Below, piece after piece: positions 44,901 to 59,200 of a DNA stretch of 64,000 bases (positions are counted from its first letter, which is position 1; the number at the start of each line of letters is the position of its first letter). Source of the DNA: Viola odorata (lineage: Eukaryota; Streptophyta; Magnoliopsida; Malpighiales; Violaceae); assembly GCA_963691705.1 (NCBI GenBank), contig OY829537.1, positions 56,706,304 to 56,770,303 of the forward strand, read 5' to 3'. The translations under genes and the position numbers were made by a program. The notes under the pieces were generated by a model. That model ran no database searches. It saw nothing but the letters and a program-made list of their open reading frames with translations, and had not been told where the DNA came from.

Positions 44901-47900
44901 CACGTCCACATATGTTGTCTGATAATGTTGTGTCTGGTCACGTCCGCACATGTCATCTCTTAAGCGTTGTGAAAGGTCACGGCCCCACATCATGTTGTTA
45001 ATGTTGTGTCTGGTCACGTCCACACATGTTGTCTGATAATGTTGTGTCTAGTCACGTCCTCATATATTGTCTGTTAAGCGTTATGAAGGGTCACGTCCCC
45101 ACATCGTGTTTTTAATATTGTGTCTGGTCACGTCCGCACATGTTGTCTGTTAAGCGTTGTGAAGGGTTACGTCCCCACATCAAGTTTTTAATGGTGTGTT
45201 TGGTCACGTCCGCACAGTCGTCTGAAAATGTTGTCTCTGGTCACGTCCGCACATGTTGTCTGTTAAGCGTTGTGAAGGGTTACGTCCCCACATCAAGTTT
45301 TTAATGGTGTGTTTGGTCACGTCCGCACAGTCCTCTGAAAATGTTGTCTCTGGTCACGTCCGCACATGTTGTCTGTTAAGCGTTGTGAAGGGTCACGTCT
45401 CCACATCGTGTTTTTAATGGTGTGTTTGGTCACGTCCGCACAGACGTCTGATAATGTTATTTCTGGTCACGCCCGCGCATGTCATCTTTTAAGCGTTGTG
45501 AAGGGTCACGTCCCCACATCGTGTTTTTAATGCTGCGTCTGGTCATGTCCGCACCGTCGTCTGATAATGTTGTGTCTGGTCATGTCCGCACATGTTGTCT
45601 GTTAGGCGTTGTGAAGGGTCACGTCCCCACATTGTGTTTTTAATGTTGCTTCTAGTCACGTCCGCACAATCGTCTGATAATGTTGTGTCTTGTCACTTCC
45701 GCACATGTTGTCTGTCAAGCGTTGTGAAGGGTCACGTCCCCACATCGTGTATTTAATGTTGTGTTTGGTCAGGTACTCACATGTCGTCTGATAATGTTGT
45801 GTCTGGTCCCGTCCGCACATGTTGTCTCTTAAGCGTTGTGAAGGGTCACGTCCCCACATGGTGTTTTTAATGGTGTGTCAGGTCACGTCCGCACAGTCGT
45901 CTTATAATGTTGTGTCTGGTCACTTCCGCACATGTTCTCTGTCAAGCGTTGTGAAGGGTCACGTCCCCACATCTTGTATTTAATGTTGTGTCAGGTCACG
46001 TCCACACATGTCGTCTGATAATGTTGTGTCTGGTCACGTCCGCATATATCGTCTGTTAAGCGTTATGAAGGGTCACGTCCCCACATCCTGTTTTTAATAT
46101 TGTGTCTGGTCACGTCCGCACATGTCATCTCTTAAGCGTTGTGAAGGGTCACGCCCCCACCTCGTGTTATTAATGTTGTGTCTGGTCACGTCCGCACAGT
46201 CGTGTGATAAAGTTGTGTCTGGTCACGTCCGCACATGTTGTCTATTAAGCGTTGTGAAGGGTCACGTCCCCACATCGTATTTTTAATGGTGTGTTTGGTC
46301 ACGTCCGTATAGTCGTCTGATAATGTTGTGTCTGGTCACGTCCGCACATGTTGTCTGTTAAGCGTTGTGAAGGGTCACGTCCCCACATCGTATTTTTAAT
46401 GGTGTGTTTGCTCACGTCCACACAGACGTCTGATAATGTTATTTCTGGTCACGCCCGCGCATGTCATCTTTTAAGCGTTGTGAAGGGTCACGTCCCCACA
46501 TCGTGTTTTTAATGTTGCGTCTGGTCATGTCCGCACAGTGGTCTGATAATGTTGTGTCTGGTCATGTCCGCACATGTTGTCTGTTAGGCGTTGTTAAGGG
46601 TCACGTCCCCACATTGTGAATTTAATGTTGTGTCTGGTCACGTACGCATAGTCGTCTGATAATGTTGTGTCTGGTCACGTCCGCACATGTTGTTTGTTAA
46701 GCGTTTTGAAGGGTCACGTCCGCACATGTTGTCTGTTAAGCGTTTTGAAGGGTCACGTCCCCACATCGTGTTTTTAATGCTGTGTCTGGTAACGTCCGCA
46801 CAGTCGTTTGATAATGTTGTGTCTGGTCACTTCCGCACATGTTGTCTGTTAAGCGTTGTGAAGGGTCACGTCCCCACATTGTGTTTTTAATGCTGTGTCT
46901 GGTAACGTCCGCACAGTCGTCTGATAATGTTGTGTCTGGTCACTTCCGCACACGTCATCTGTTAAGCGTTGTGAAGGGTCACGTCCCCACATCGTGTTTT
47001 TAATGGTGTGTCTGGTCACGTCCGCACACGTCGTCTGTTAAGCGTTGTGAAGGGTCACGTCCCCACATCGTGTTTTTAATGGTGTGTTTGGTCACGTCCG
47101 CACAGACGTCTGATAATGTTATTTCTGGTCATGCCCGCGCATGTCATCTCTTAAGCGTTGTGAAGGGTCACGTCCCCACATCATGTTTTTAATGTTGTGT
47201 TTGGTCACGTCTGCACAGTCGTCATATAATGTTGTGTCAGGTCACGTCCGCACATGTTGTCTGTTAAGCGTTGTGAAGGATCACGTCCCCACATCATGTT
47301 TTTAATACTGTGTCTAGTCACGTCTACACAGTCCTCTGATAATGTTGTCTCAAGTCACGTCCGCACATGTTATTTGTTAAGCGTTGTGAGAGTTCACGTC
47401 CCCACATCCTGTTGTTAATGTTGTGTCTGGTCACGTCCACATATGTCATCTGATAATGTTGTGTCTGGTCACGTCCGCACATCGTGTTGTTAATGTTGTG
47501 TCTGGTCACGTCCACATATGTCATCTGATAATGTTGTGTCTGGTCACGTCCGCACATGTCATCTCTTAAGCGTTGTGAACGGTCACGTCCCCACATCGTG
47601 TTTTTATTCCTATGTCTAGTCATGTCTGCATAGTCGTCTGATAATGTTGTGTCTGGTCACTTCCGCACATGTCGTCTGATAATGTTATGTCTGGTCACGT
47701 CCGCACATGTTGTCTGTTAAGCGTTGTGAAGGGACACGTCCCCACATCATATTTTAAATGTTGTGTCTCGTCACGTCTGCACAGTCGTCTGATAATATTG
47801 TGTCAGGTCACGTCCGCACATGTTGTCTGTTAGGCGTTGTGAAAGGTCACGTCCCCACGTCATGTTGTTAATGTTGTGTCAGGTCACGTCCACATATGTT

Positions 47901-50900
47901 GTCTGATAATGTTGTGTCTGGTCACGTCCGCACATGTCATCTCTTAAGCGTTGTGAAAGGTCACGGCCCCACATCGTGTTGTTAATGTTGTGTCTGGTCA
48001 CGTCCACACATGTTGTCTGATAATGTTGTGTCTGGTCACGTCCTCATATATCGTCTGTTAAGGGTTATGAAGGGTCACGTCCCCACATCGTGTTTTTAAT
48101 ATTGTGTCTGGTCACGTCCGCACATGTCATCTCTTAAGCGTTGTGAAGGGTCACGCCCCCACCTCGTGTTATTAATGTTGTGTCTGGTCACGTCCGCACA
48201 TGTTGTCTGTTAAGCGTTGTGAAGGGTTACGTCCCCACATCAAGTTTTTAATGGTGTGTTTGGTCACGTCCACACAGTCGTCTGAAAATGTTGTCTCTGG
48301 TCACGTCCGCACATGTTGTCTGTTAAGCGTTGTGAAGGGTCACGTCTCCACATCGTGTTTTTAATGGTGTGTTTGGTCACGTCCGCACAGACGTCTGATA
48401 ATGTTATTTCTGGTCACGCCCGCGCATGTCATCTTTTAAGCGTTGTGAAGGGTCACGTCCCCACATCGTGTTTTTAATGCTGCGTCTGGTCATGTCCGCA
48501 CAGTCGTCTAATAATGTTGTGTCTGGTCATGTCCGCACATGTTGTCTGTTAGGCGTTGTGAAGGGTCACGTCCCCACATTGTGAATTTAATGTTGTGTCT
48601 GGTCACGTACGCATAGTCGTCTGATAATGTTGTGTCTGGTCACGTCCGCACATGTTGTTTGTTAAGCGTTTTGAAGGGTCACGTCCGCACATGTTGTCTG
48701 TTAAACGTTTTGAAGGGTCACGTCCCCACATCGTGTTGTTAATGTTGTGTCTGGTCACGTCCACATATGTCATCTGATAATGTTGTGTCTGGTCACGTCC
48801 GCACATGTCATCTCTTAAGCGTTGTGAACGGTCACGTCCCCACATCGTGTTTTTATTGCTATGTCTAGTCATGTCTGCATAGTCGTCTGATAATGTTGTG
48901 TCTGGTCACTTCCGCACATGTTGTCTGTTAAGCGTTGTGCAGGGTCACGCCCTCACATCGTATTTTTAATGGTGTGTTTGGTCACTTCCGCACATGTCGT
49001 CTGATAATGTTATGTCTGGTCACGTCCGCACATGTTGTCTGTTAAGCGTTGTGAAGGGACACGTCCCCACATCATATTTTAAATGCTGTGTCTGGTCACG
49101 TCTGCACAGTCGTCTGATAATATTGTGTCAGGTCACGTCCGCACATGTTGTCTGTTAGGCGTTGTGAAAGGTCACGTCCCCACGTCATGTTGTTAATGTT
49201 GTGTCAAGTCACGTCCACATATGTTGTCTGATAATGTTGTGTCTGGTCACGTCCGCACATGTCATCTCTTAAGCGTTGTGAAAGGTCACGGCCCCACATC
49301 GTGTTGTTAATGTTGTGTCTGGTCACGTCCACACATGTTGTCTGATAATGTTGTGTCTGGTCACGTCCTCATATATCGTCTGTTAAGCGTTATGAAGGGT
49401 CACGTCCCCACATCGTGTTTTTAATATTGTGTCTGGTCACGTCCGCACATGTCATCTCTTAAGCGTTGTGAAGGGTCACGCCCCCACCTCGTGTTATTAA
49501 TGTTGTGTCTGGTCACGTCCGCACATGTTGTCTGTTAAGCGTTGTGAAGGGTTACGTCCCCACATCAAGTTTTTAATGGTGTGTTTGGTCACGTCCGCAC
49601 AGTCGTCTGAAAATGTTGTCTCTGGTCACGTCCGCACATGTTGTCTGTTAAGCGTTGTGAAGGGTCACGTCTCCACATCGTGTTTTTAATGGTGTGTTTG
49701 GTCACGTCCGCACAGACGTCTGATAATGTTATTTCTGGTCACGCCCGCGCATGTCATCTTTTAAGCGTTGTGAAGGGTCACGTCCCCACATCGTGTTTTT
49801 AATGCTGCGTCTGGTCATGTCCGCACAGTCGTCTGATAATGTTGTGTCTGGTCATGTCCGCACATGTTGTCTGTTAGGCGTTGTGAAGGGTCACGTCCCC
49901 ACATTGTGAATTTAATGTTGTGTCTGGTCACGTACGCATAGTCGTCTGATAATGTTGTGTCTGGTCACGTCCGCACATGTTGTTTGTTACGCGTTTTGAA
50001 GGGTCACGTCCGCACATGTTGTCTGTTAAACGTTTTGAAGGGTCACGTCCCCACATCATGTTTTTAATGCTGTGTCTGGTAACGTCCGCACAGTCGTTTG
50101 ATAATGTTGTGTCTGGTCACTTCCGCACATGTTGTCTATTAAGCGTTGTGAAGGGTCACGTCCCCACATCGTGTTTTTAATGCTGTGTCTGGTAATGTCC
50201 GCACAGTCGTCTGATAATGTTGTGTCTGGTCACTTCCGCACACGTCGTCTGTTAAGCGTTGTGAAGGGTCACGTCCCCACATCGTGTTTTTAATGCTGTG
50301 TCTGGTCATGTCCGCATAGTCGTCTGATAATGTTGTGTCTGGTAATGTCCGCACATGTTGTCTGTTAAGCATTGTGAAGGGTCATGTCCCCACATCGTCT
50401 TTTTAATGCTGCGTCTGCTCATGTCCGCACAGTCGTCTGATAATGTTGTGTCTGGTCAAGTCCGCACATGTTGTTTGTTAGCCGTTGTGAAGGGTCACGT
50501 CCCCACATTGTGTTTTTAATGTTGTGTCTGGTCACGTACGCTTAGTCGTCTGATAATGTTGTGTCTGGTCACGTCCGCACATATTGTTTGTTAAGCGTTT
50601 TGAAGGGTCACGTCCGCACATGTTATCTGTTAAGCGTTTTGAAGGGTCACATTCCCACATCGTGTTTTTAATGCTGTCTAGTAACGTCCGCACAGTCGTC
50701 TGATAATGTTGTGTCTGCTCACTTCGGCACATGTTGTCTGTTAAGCGTTGTGAAGGGTCACGTCCCCACATCGTATTTTTAATGTTGTGTCTAGTCACGT
50801 CCGTACATGTCATCTCTTAAGCGTTGTGAAAGATCACGGCCCCACATCGTGTTGTTAATGTTGTGTCAGGTCACGTCCACACATGTCGTCTGATAATGTT

Positions 50901-51090
50901 GTGTCTGGTCACGTCCGCATATATCGTCTGTTAAGCGTTATGAAGGGTCACGTCCCCACATCGTGTTTTTAATATTGTGTCTGGTCACGTCCGCACATGT
51001 CATCTCTTAAGCGTTGTGAAGGGTCACGCCCCCACCTCGTGTTATTAATGTTGTGTCTGGTCACGTCCGCACAGTCGTGTGATAAAGTTG
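41905..51090. repeat. 9.2-kb satellite block, copied at +10,654 bp
   Basis: The block recurs at about 52559-61744 with only scattered single-base differences (for example CATCTTGTATTT near 45971 against CATCGTGTATTT, and GGCGTTGTTAAGG near 46588 against GGCATTGTTAAGG). Confidence 0.75.
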
Positions 51091-54035
51091 TCTCTGGTCA
51101 CGTCCGCACATGTTGTCTGTTAAGCGTTGTGAAGGGTCACGTCTCCACATCGTGTTTTTAATGGTGTGTTTGGTCACGTCCGCACAGACGTCTGATAATG
51201 TTATTTCTGGTCACGCCCGCGCATGTCATCTTTTAAGCGTTGTGAAGGGTCACGTCCCCACATCGTGTTTTTAATGCTGCGTCTGGTCATGTCCGCACAG
51301 TCGTCTGATAATGTTGTGTCTGGTCATGTCCGCACATGTTGTCTGTTAGGCGTTGTGAAGGGTCACGTCCCCACATTGTGAATTTAATGTTGTGTCTGGT
51401 CACGTACGCATAGTCGTCTGATAATGTTGTGTCTGGTCACGTCCGCACATGTTGTTTGTTAAGCGTTTTGAAGGGTCACGTCCGCACATGTTGTCTGTTA
51501 AACGTTTTGAAGGGTCACGTCCCCACATCATGTTTTTAATGCTGTGTCTGGTAACGTCCGCACAGTCGTTTGATAATGTTGTGTCTGGTCACTTCCGCAC
51601 ATGTTGTCTATTAAGCGTTGTGAAGGGTCACGTCCCCACATCGTGTTTTTAATGCTGTGTCTGGTAATGTCCGCACAGTCGTCTGATAATGTTGTGTCTG
51701 GTCACTTCCGCACACGTCGTCTGTTAAGCGTTGTGAAGGGTCACGTCCCCACATCGTGTTTTTAATGCTGTGTCTGGTCATGTCCGCATAGTCGTCTGAT
51801 AATGTTGTGTCTGGTAATGTCCGCACATGTTGTCTGTTAAGCATTGTGAAGGGTCATGTCCCCACATCGTCTTTTTAATGCTGCGTCTGCTCATGTCCGC
51901 ACAGTCGTCTGATAATGTTGTGTCTGGTCAAGTCCGCACATGTTGTTTGTTAGCCGTTGTGAAGGGTCACGTCCCCACATTGTGTTTTTAATGTTGTGTC
52001 TGGTCACGTACGCTTAGTCGTCTGATAATGTTGTGTCTGGTCACGTCCGCACATATTGTTTGTTAAGCGTTTTGAAGGGTCACGTCCGCACATGTTGTCT
52101 GTTAAGCGTTTTGAAGGGTCACATTCCCACATCGTGTTTTTAATGCTGTCTAGTAACGTCCGCACAGTCGTCTGATAATGTTGTGTCTGCTCACTTCGGC
52201 ACATGTTGTCTGTTAAGCGTTGTGAAGGGTCACGTCCCCACATCGTATTTTTAATGTTGTGTCTAGTCACGTCCGTACATGTCATCTCTTAAGCGTTGTG
52301 AAAGATCACGGCCCCACATCGTGTTGTTAATGTTGTGTCAGGTCACGTCCACACATGTCGTCTGATAATGTTGTGTCTGGTCACGTCCGCATATATCGTC
52401 TGTTAAGCGTTATGAAGGGTCACGTCCCCACATCGTGTTTTTAATATTGTGTCTGGTCACGTCCGCACATGTCATCTCTTAAGCGTTGTGAAGGGTCACG
52501 CCCCCACCTCGTGTTATTAATGTTGTGTCTGGTCACGTCCGCACAGTCGTGTGATAAAGTTGTCTCTGGTCACGTCCGCACATGTTGTCTGTTAAGCGTT
52601 GTGAAGGGTCACGTCTCCACATCGTGTTTTTAATGGTGTGTTTGGTCACGTCCGCACAGACGTCTGATAATGTTATTTCTGGTCACGCCCGCGCATGTCA
52701 TCTTTTAAGCGTTGTGAAGGGTCACGTCCCCACATCGTGTTTTTAATGCTGCGTCTGGTCATGTCCGCACAGTCGTCTGATAATGTTGTGTCTGGTCATG
52801 TCCGCACATGTTGTCTGTTAGGCGTTGTGAAGGGTCACGTCCCCACATTGTGAATTTAATGTTGTGTCTGGTCACGTACGCATAGTCGTCTGATAATGTT
52901 GTGTCTGGTCACGTCCGCACATGTTGTTTGTTAAGCGTTTTGAAGGGTCACGTCCGCACATGTTGTCTGTTAAACGTTTTGAAGGGTCACGTCCCCACAT
53001 CATGTTTTTAATGCTGTGTCTGGTAACGTCCGCACAGTCGTTTGATAATGTTGTGTCTGGTCACTTCCGCACATGTTGTCTATTAAGCGTTGTGAAGGGT
53101 CACGTCCCCACATCGTGTTTTTAATGCTGTGTCTGGTAATGTCCGCACAGTCGTCTGATAATGTTGTGTCTGGTCACTTCCGCACACGTCGTCTGTTAAG
53201 CGTTGTGAAGGGTCACGTCCCCACATCGTGTTTTTAATGCTGTGTCTGGTCATGTCCGCATAGTCGTCTGATAATGTTGTGTCTGGTAATGTCCGCACAT
53301 GTTGTCTGTTAAGCATTGTGAAGGGTCATGTCCCCACATCGTCTTTTTAATGCTGCGTCTGCTCATGTCCGCACAGTCGTCTGATAATGTTGTGTCTGGT
53401 CAAGTCCGCACATGTTGTTTGTTAGCCGTTGTGAAGGGTCACGTCCCCACATTGTGTTTTTAATGTTGTGTCTGGTCACGTACGCTTAGTCGTCTGATAA
53501 TGTTGTGTCTGGTCACGTCCGCACATATTGTTTGTTAAGCGTTTTGAAGGGTCACGTCCGCACATGTTGTCTGTTAAGCGTTTTGAAGGGTCACATTCCC
53601 ACATCGTGTTTTTAATGCTGTCTAGTAACGTCCGCACAGTCGTCTGATAATGTTGTGTCTGCTCACTTCGGCACATGTTGTCTGTTAAGCGTTGTGAAGG
53701 GTCACGTCCCCACATCGTATTTTTAATGTTGTGTCTAGTCACGTCCGTACATGTCATCTCTTAAGCGTTGTGAAAGATCACGGCCCCACATCGTGTTGTT
53801 AATGTTGTGTCAGGTCACGTCCACACATGTCGTCTGATAATGTTGTGTCTGGTCACGTCCGCATATATCGTCTGTTAAGCGTTATGAAGGGTCACGTCCC
53901 CACATCGTGTTTTTAATATTGTGTCTGGTCACGTCCGCACATGTCATCTCTTAAGCGTTGTGAAGGGTCACGCCCCCACCTCGTGTTATTAATGTTGTGT
54001 CTGGTCACGTCCGCACAGTCGTGTGATAAAGTTGT
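49620..54035. repeat. Three exact-length tandem copies of a 1,472-bp satellite higher-order unit
   Basis: Marker subunits at 49977, 51449 and 52921 are 1,472 bp apart (13 trimers), and the periodic stretch is 3 x 1,472 bp long. Single copies of the same unit occur elsewhere (for example from about 42267 and 60631). Confidence 0.78.
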
Positions 54036-56290
54036 GTCTGGTCACGTCCGCACATGTTGTCTGTTAAGCGTTGTGAAGGGTCACGTCCCCACATCGTATT
54101 TTTAATGGTGTGTTTGGTCACGTCCGCATAGTCGTCTGATAATGTTATTTCTGGTCACGCCCGCGCATGTCATCTTTTAAGCGTTGTGAAGGGTCACGTC
54201 CCCACATCGTGTTTTTAATGCTACGTCTGGTCATGTCCGCACAGTGGTCTGATAATGTTGTGTCTGGTCATGTTCGCACATGTTGTCTGTTAGGCGTTGT
54301 TAAGGGTCACGTCCCCACATTGTGAATTTAATGTTGTGTCTGGTCACGTACGCATAGTCGTCTGATAATGTTGTGTCTGGTCACGTCCGCACATGTTGTT
54401 TGTTAAGCGTTTTGAAGGGTCACGTCCGCACATGTTGTCTGTTAAGTGTTTTGAAGGGTCACGTCCCCACATCGTGTTTTTAATGCTGTGTCTGGTAACG
54501 TCCGCACAGTCGTTTGATAATGTTGTGTCTGGTCACTTCCGCACATGTTGTCTGTTAAGCGTTGTGAAGGGTCACGTCCCCACATCGTGTTTTTAATGCT
54601 GTGTCTGGTAACGTCCGCACAGTCGTCTGATAATGTTGTGTCTGGTCACTTCCGCACACGTCTTCTGTTGAGCGTTGTGAAGGGTCACGTCCCCACATCG
54701 TGTTTTTAATGGTGTGTCTGGTCATGTCCGCACACGTCGTCTATTAAGCGTTGTGAAGGGTCACGTCCCCGCATCGTGTTTTTAATGGTGTGTTTGGTCA
54801 CGTCCGCACAGACGTCTGATAATGTTATTTCTGGTCACGCCCGCGCATGTCATCTCTTAAGCGTTGTGAAGGGTCACGTCCCCACATCATGTTTTTAATG
54901 TTGTGTTTGGTCACGTCTGCACAGTCGTCATATAATGTTGTGTCAGGTCACGTTCGCACATGTTGTCTGTTAAGCGTTGTGAAGGATCACGTCCCCACAT
55001 CATGTTTTTAATACTGTGTCTAGTCACGTCTACACAGTCCTCTGATAATGTTGTCTCAAGTCACGTCCGCACATGTTATTTGTTAAGTGTTGTGAGAGTT
55101 CACGTCCCCACATCGTGTTGTTAGTGTTGTGTCAGGTCACGTCCACATATGTCATCTGATAATGTTGTGTCTGGTCACGTCCGCACATGTCATCTCTTAA
55201 GCGTTGTGAACGGTCACGTCCCCACATCGTGTTTTTATTGCTATGTCTAGTCACGTCTGCATAGTCGTCTGATAATGTTGTGTCTGGTCACTTCCGCACA
55301 TGTTGTCTGTTAAGCGTTGTGCAGGGTCACGCCCTCACATCGTATTTTTAATGGTGTGTTTGGTCACTTCCGCACATGTCGTCTGATAATGTTATGTCTG
55401 GTCACGTCCGCACATGTTGTCTGTTAAGCGTTGTGAAGGGACACGTCCCCACATCATATTTTAAATGCTGTGTCTGGTCACGTCCGCACATGTTGTCTGT
55501 TAGGCATTGTGAAAGGTCACGTCCCCACGTCATGTTCTTAATGTTGTGTCAGGTCACGTCCACATATGTTGTCTGATAATGTTGTGTCTGGTCACGTCCG
55601 CACATGTCATCTCTTAAGCGTTGTGAAAGGTCACGGCCCCACATCATGTTGTTAATGTTGTGTCTGGTCACGTCCACACATGTTGTCTGATAATGTTGTG
55701 TCTAGTCACGTCCTCATATATTGTCTGTTAAGCGTTATGAAGGGTCACGTCCCCACATCGTGTTTTTAATATTGTGTCTGGTCACGTCCGCACATGTTGT
55801 CTGTTAAGCGTTGTGAAGGGTTACGTCCCCACATCAAGTTTTTAATGGTGTGTTTGGTCACGTCCGCACAGTCGTCTGAAAATGTTGTCTCTGGTCACGT
55901 CCGCACATGTTGTCTGTTAAGCGTTGTGAAGGGTTACGTCCCCACATCAAGTTTTTAATGGTGTGTTTGGTCACGTCCGCACAGTCATCTGAAAATGTTG
56001 TCTCTGGTCACGTCCGCACATGTTGTCTGTTAAGCGTTGTGAAGGGTCACGTCTCCACATCGTGTTTTTAATGGTGTGTTTGGTCACGTCCGCACAGACG
56101 TCTGATAATGTTATTTCTGGTCACGCCCGCGCATGTCATCTTTTAAGCGTTGTGAAGGGTCACGTCCCCACATCGTGTTTTTAATGCTGTGTCTGGTCAT
56201 GTCCGCACCGTCGTCTGATAATGTTGTGTCTGGTCATGTCCGCACATGTTGTCTGTTAGGCGTTGTGAAGGGTCACGTCCCCACATTGTG
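54035..56290. repeat. 2.3-kb satellite block, copied at +7,710 bp to the window end
   Basis: The sequence from about 54035 to 56290 matches about 61745-64000. The offset exceeds 7,596 by 114 bp, about one trimer. Confidence 0.65.
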
Positions 56291-59200
56291 TTTTTAATGT
56301 TGCTTCTAGTCACGTCCGCACAATCGTCTGATAATGTTGTGTCTTGTCACTTCCGCACATGTTGTCTGTCAAGCGTTGTGAAGGGTCACGTCCCCACATC
56401 GTGTATTTAATGTTGTGTTTGGTCAGGTACTCACATGTCGTCTGATAATGTTGTGTCTGGTCCCGTCCGCACATGTTGTCTCTTAAGCGTTGTGAAGGGT
56501 CACGTCCCCACATGGTGTTTTTAATGGTGTGTCAGGTCACGTCCGCACAGTCGTCTTATAATGTTGTGTCTGGTCACTTCCGCACATGTTCTCTGTCAAG
56601 CGTTGTGAAGGGTCACGTCCCCACATCGTGTATTTAATGTTGTGTCAGGTCACGTCCACACATGTCGTCTGATAATGTTGTGTCTGGTCACGTCCGCATA
56701 TATCGTCTGTTAAGCGTTATGAAGGGTCACGTCCCCACATCCTGTTTTTAATATTGTGTCTGGTCACGTCCGCACATGTCATCTCTTAAGCGTTGTGAAG
56801 GGTCACGCCCCCACCTCGTGTTATTAATGTTGTGTCTGGTCACGTCCGCACAGTCGTGTGATAAAGTTGTGTCTGGTCACGTCCGCACATGTTGTCTATT
56901 AAGCGTTGTGAAGGGTCACGTCCCCACATCGTATTTTTAATGGTGTGTTTGGTCACGTCCGTATAGTCGTCTGATAATGTTGTGTCTGGTCACGTCCGCA
57001 CATGTTGTCTGTTAAGCGTTGTGAAGGGTCACGTCCCCACATCGTATTTTTAATGGTGTGTTTGCTCACGTCCGCACAGACGTCTGATAATGTTATTTCT
57101 GGTCACGCCCGCGCATGTCATCTTTTAAGCGTTGTGAAGGGTCACGTCCCCACATCGTGTTTTTAATGTTGCGTCTGGTCATGTCCGCACAGTGGTCTGA
57201 TAATGTTGTGTCTGGTCATGTCCGCACATGTTGTCTGTTAGGCATTGTTAAGGGTCACGTCCCCACATTGTGAATTTAATGTTGTGTCTGGTCACGTACG
57301 CATAGTCGTCTGATAATGTTGTGTCTGGTCACGTCCGCACATGTTGTTTGTTAAGCGTTTTGAAGGGTCACGTCCGCACATGTTGTCTGTTAAGCGTTTT
57401 GAAGGGTCACGTCCCCACATCGTGTTTTTAATGCTGTGTCTGGTAACGTCCGCACAGTCGTTTGATAATGTTGTGTCTGGTCACTTCCGCACATGTTGTC
57501 TGTTAAGCGTTGTGAAGGGTCACGTCCCCACATTGTGTTTTTAATGCTGTGTCTGGTAACGTCCGCACAGTCGTCTGATAATGTTGTGTCTGGTCACTTC
57601 CGCACACGTCATCTGTTAAGCGTTGTGAAGGGTCACGTCCCCACATCGTGTTTTTAATGGTGTGTCTGGTCACGTCCGCACACGTCGTCTGTTAAGCGTT
57701 GTGAAGGGTCACGTCCCCACATCGTGTTTTTAATGGTGTGTTTGGTCACGTCCGCACAGACGTCTGATAATGTTATTTCTGGTCATGCCCGCGCATGTCA
57801 TCTCTTAAGCGTTGTGAAGGGTCACGTCCCCACATCATGTTTTTAATGTTGTGTTTGGTCACGTCTGCACAGTCGTCATATAATGTTGTGTCAGGTCACG
57901 TCCGCACATGTTGTCTGTTAAGCGTTGTGAAGGATCACGTCCCCACATCATGTTTTTAATACTGTGTCTAGTCACGTCTACACAGTCCTCTGATAATGTT
58001 GTCTCAAGTCACGTCCGCACATGTTATTTGTTAAGCGTTGTGAGAGTTCACGTCCCCACATCCTGTTGTTAATGTTGTGTCTGGTCACGTCCACATATGT
58101 CATCTGATAATGTTGTGTCTGGTCACGTCCGCACATCGTGTTGTTAATGTTGTGTCTGGTCACGTCCACATATGTCATCTGATAATGTTGTGTCTGGTCA
58201 CGTCCGCACATGTCATCTCTTAAGCGTTGTGAACGGTCACGTCCCCACATCGTGTTTTTATTCCTATGTCTAGTCATGTCTGCATAGTCGTCTGATAATG
58301 TTGTGTCTGGTCACTTCCGCACATGTCGTCTGATAATGTTATGTCTGGTCACGTCCGCACATGTTGTCTGTTAAGCGTTGTGAAGGGACACGTCCCCACA
58401 TCATATTTTAAATGTTGTGTCTCGTCACGTCTGCACAGTCGTCTGATAATATTGTGTCAGGTCACGTCCGCACATGTTGTCTGTTAGGCGTTGTGAAAGG
58501 TCACGTCCCCACGTCATGTTGTTAATGTTGTGTCAGGTCACGTCCACATATGTTGTCTGATAATGTTGTGTCTGGTCACGTCCGCACATGTCATCTCTTA
58601 AGCGTTGTGAAAGGTCACGGCCCCACATCGTGTTGTTAATGTTGTGTCTGGTCACGTCCACACATGTTGTCTGATAATGTTGTGTCTGGTCACGTCCTCA
58701 TATATCGTCTGTTAAGGGTTATGAAGGGTCACGTCCCCACATCGTGTTTTTAATATTGTGTCTGGTCACGTCCGCACATGTCATCTCTTAAGCGTTGTGA
58801 AGGGTCACGCCCCCACCTCGTGTTATTAATGTTGTGTCTGGTCACGTCCGCACATGTTGTCTGTTAAGCGTTGTGAAGGGTTACGTCCCCACATCAAGTT
58901 TTTAATGGTGTGTTTGGTCACGTCCACACAGTCGTCTGAAAATGTTGTCTCTGGTCACGTCCGCACATGTTGTCTGTTAAGCGTTGTGAAGGGTCACGTC
59001 TCCACATCGTGTTTTTAATGGTGTGTTTGGTCACGTCCGCACAGACGTCTGATAATGTTATTTCTGGTCACGCCCGCGCATGTCATCTTTTAAGCGTTGT
59101 GAAGGGTCACGTCCCCACATCGTGTTTTTAATGCTGCGTCTGGTCATGTCCGCACAGTCGTCTAATAATGTTGTGTCTGGTCATGTCCGCACATGTTATC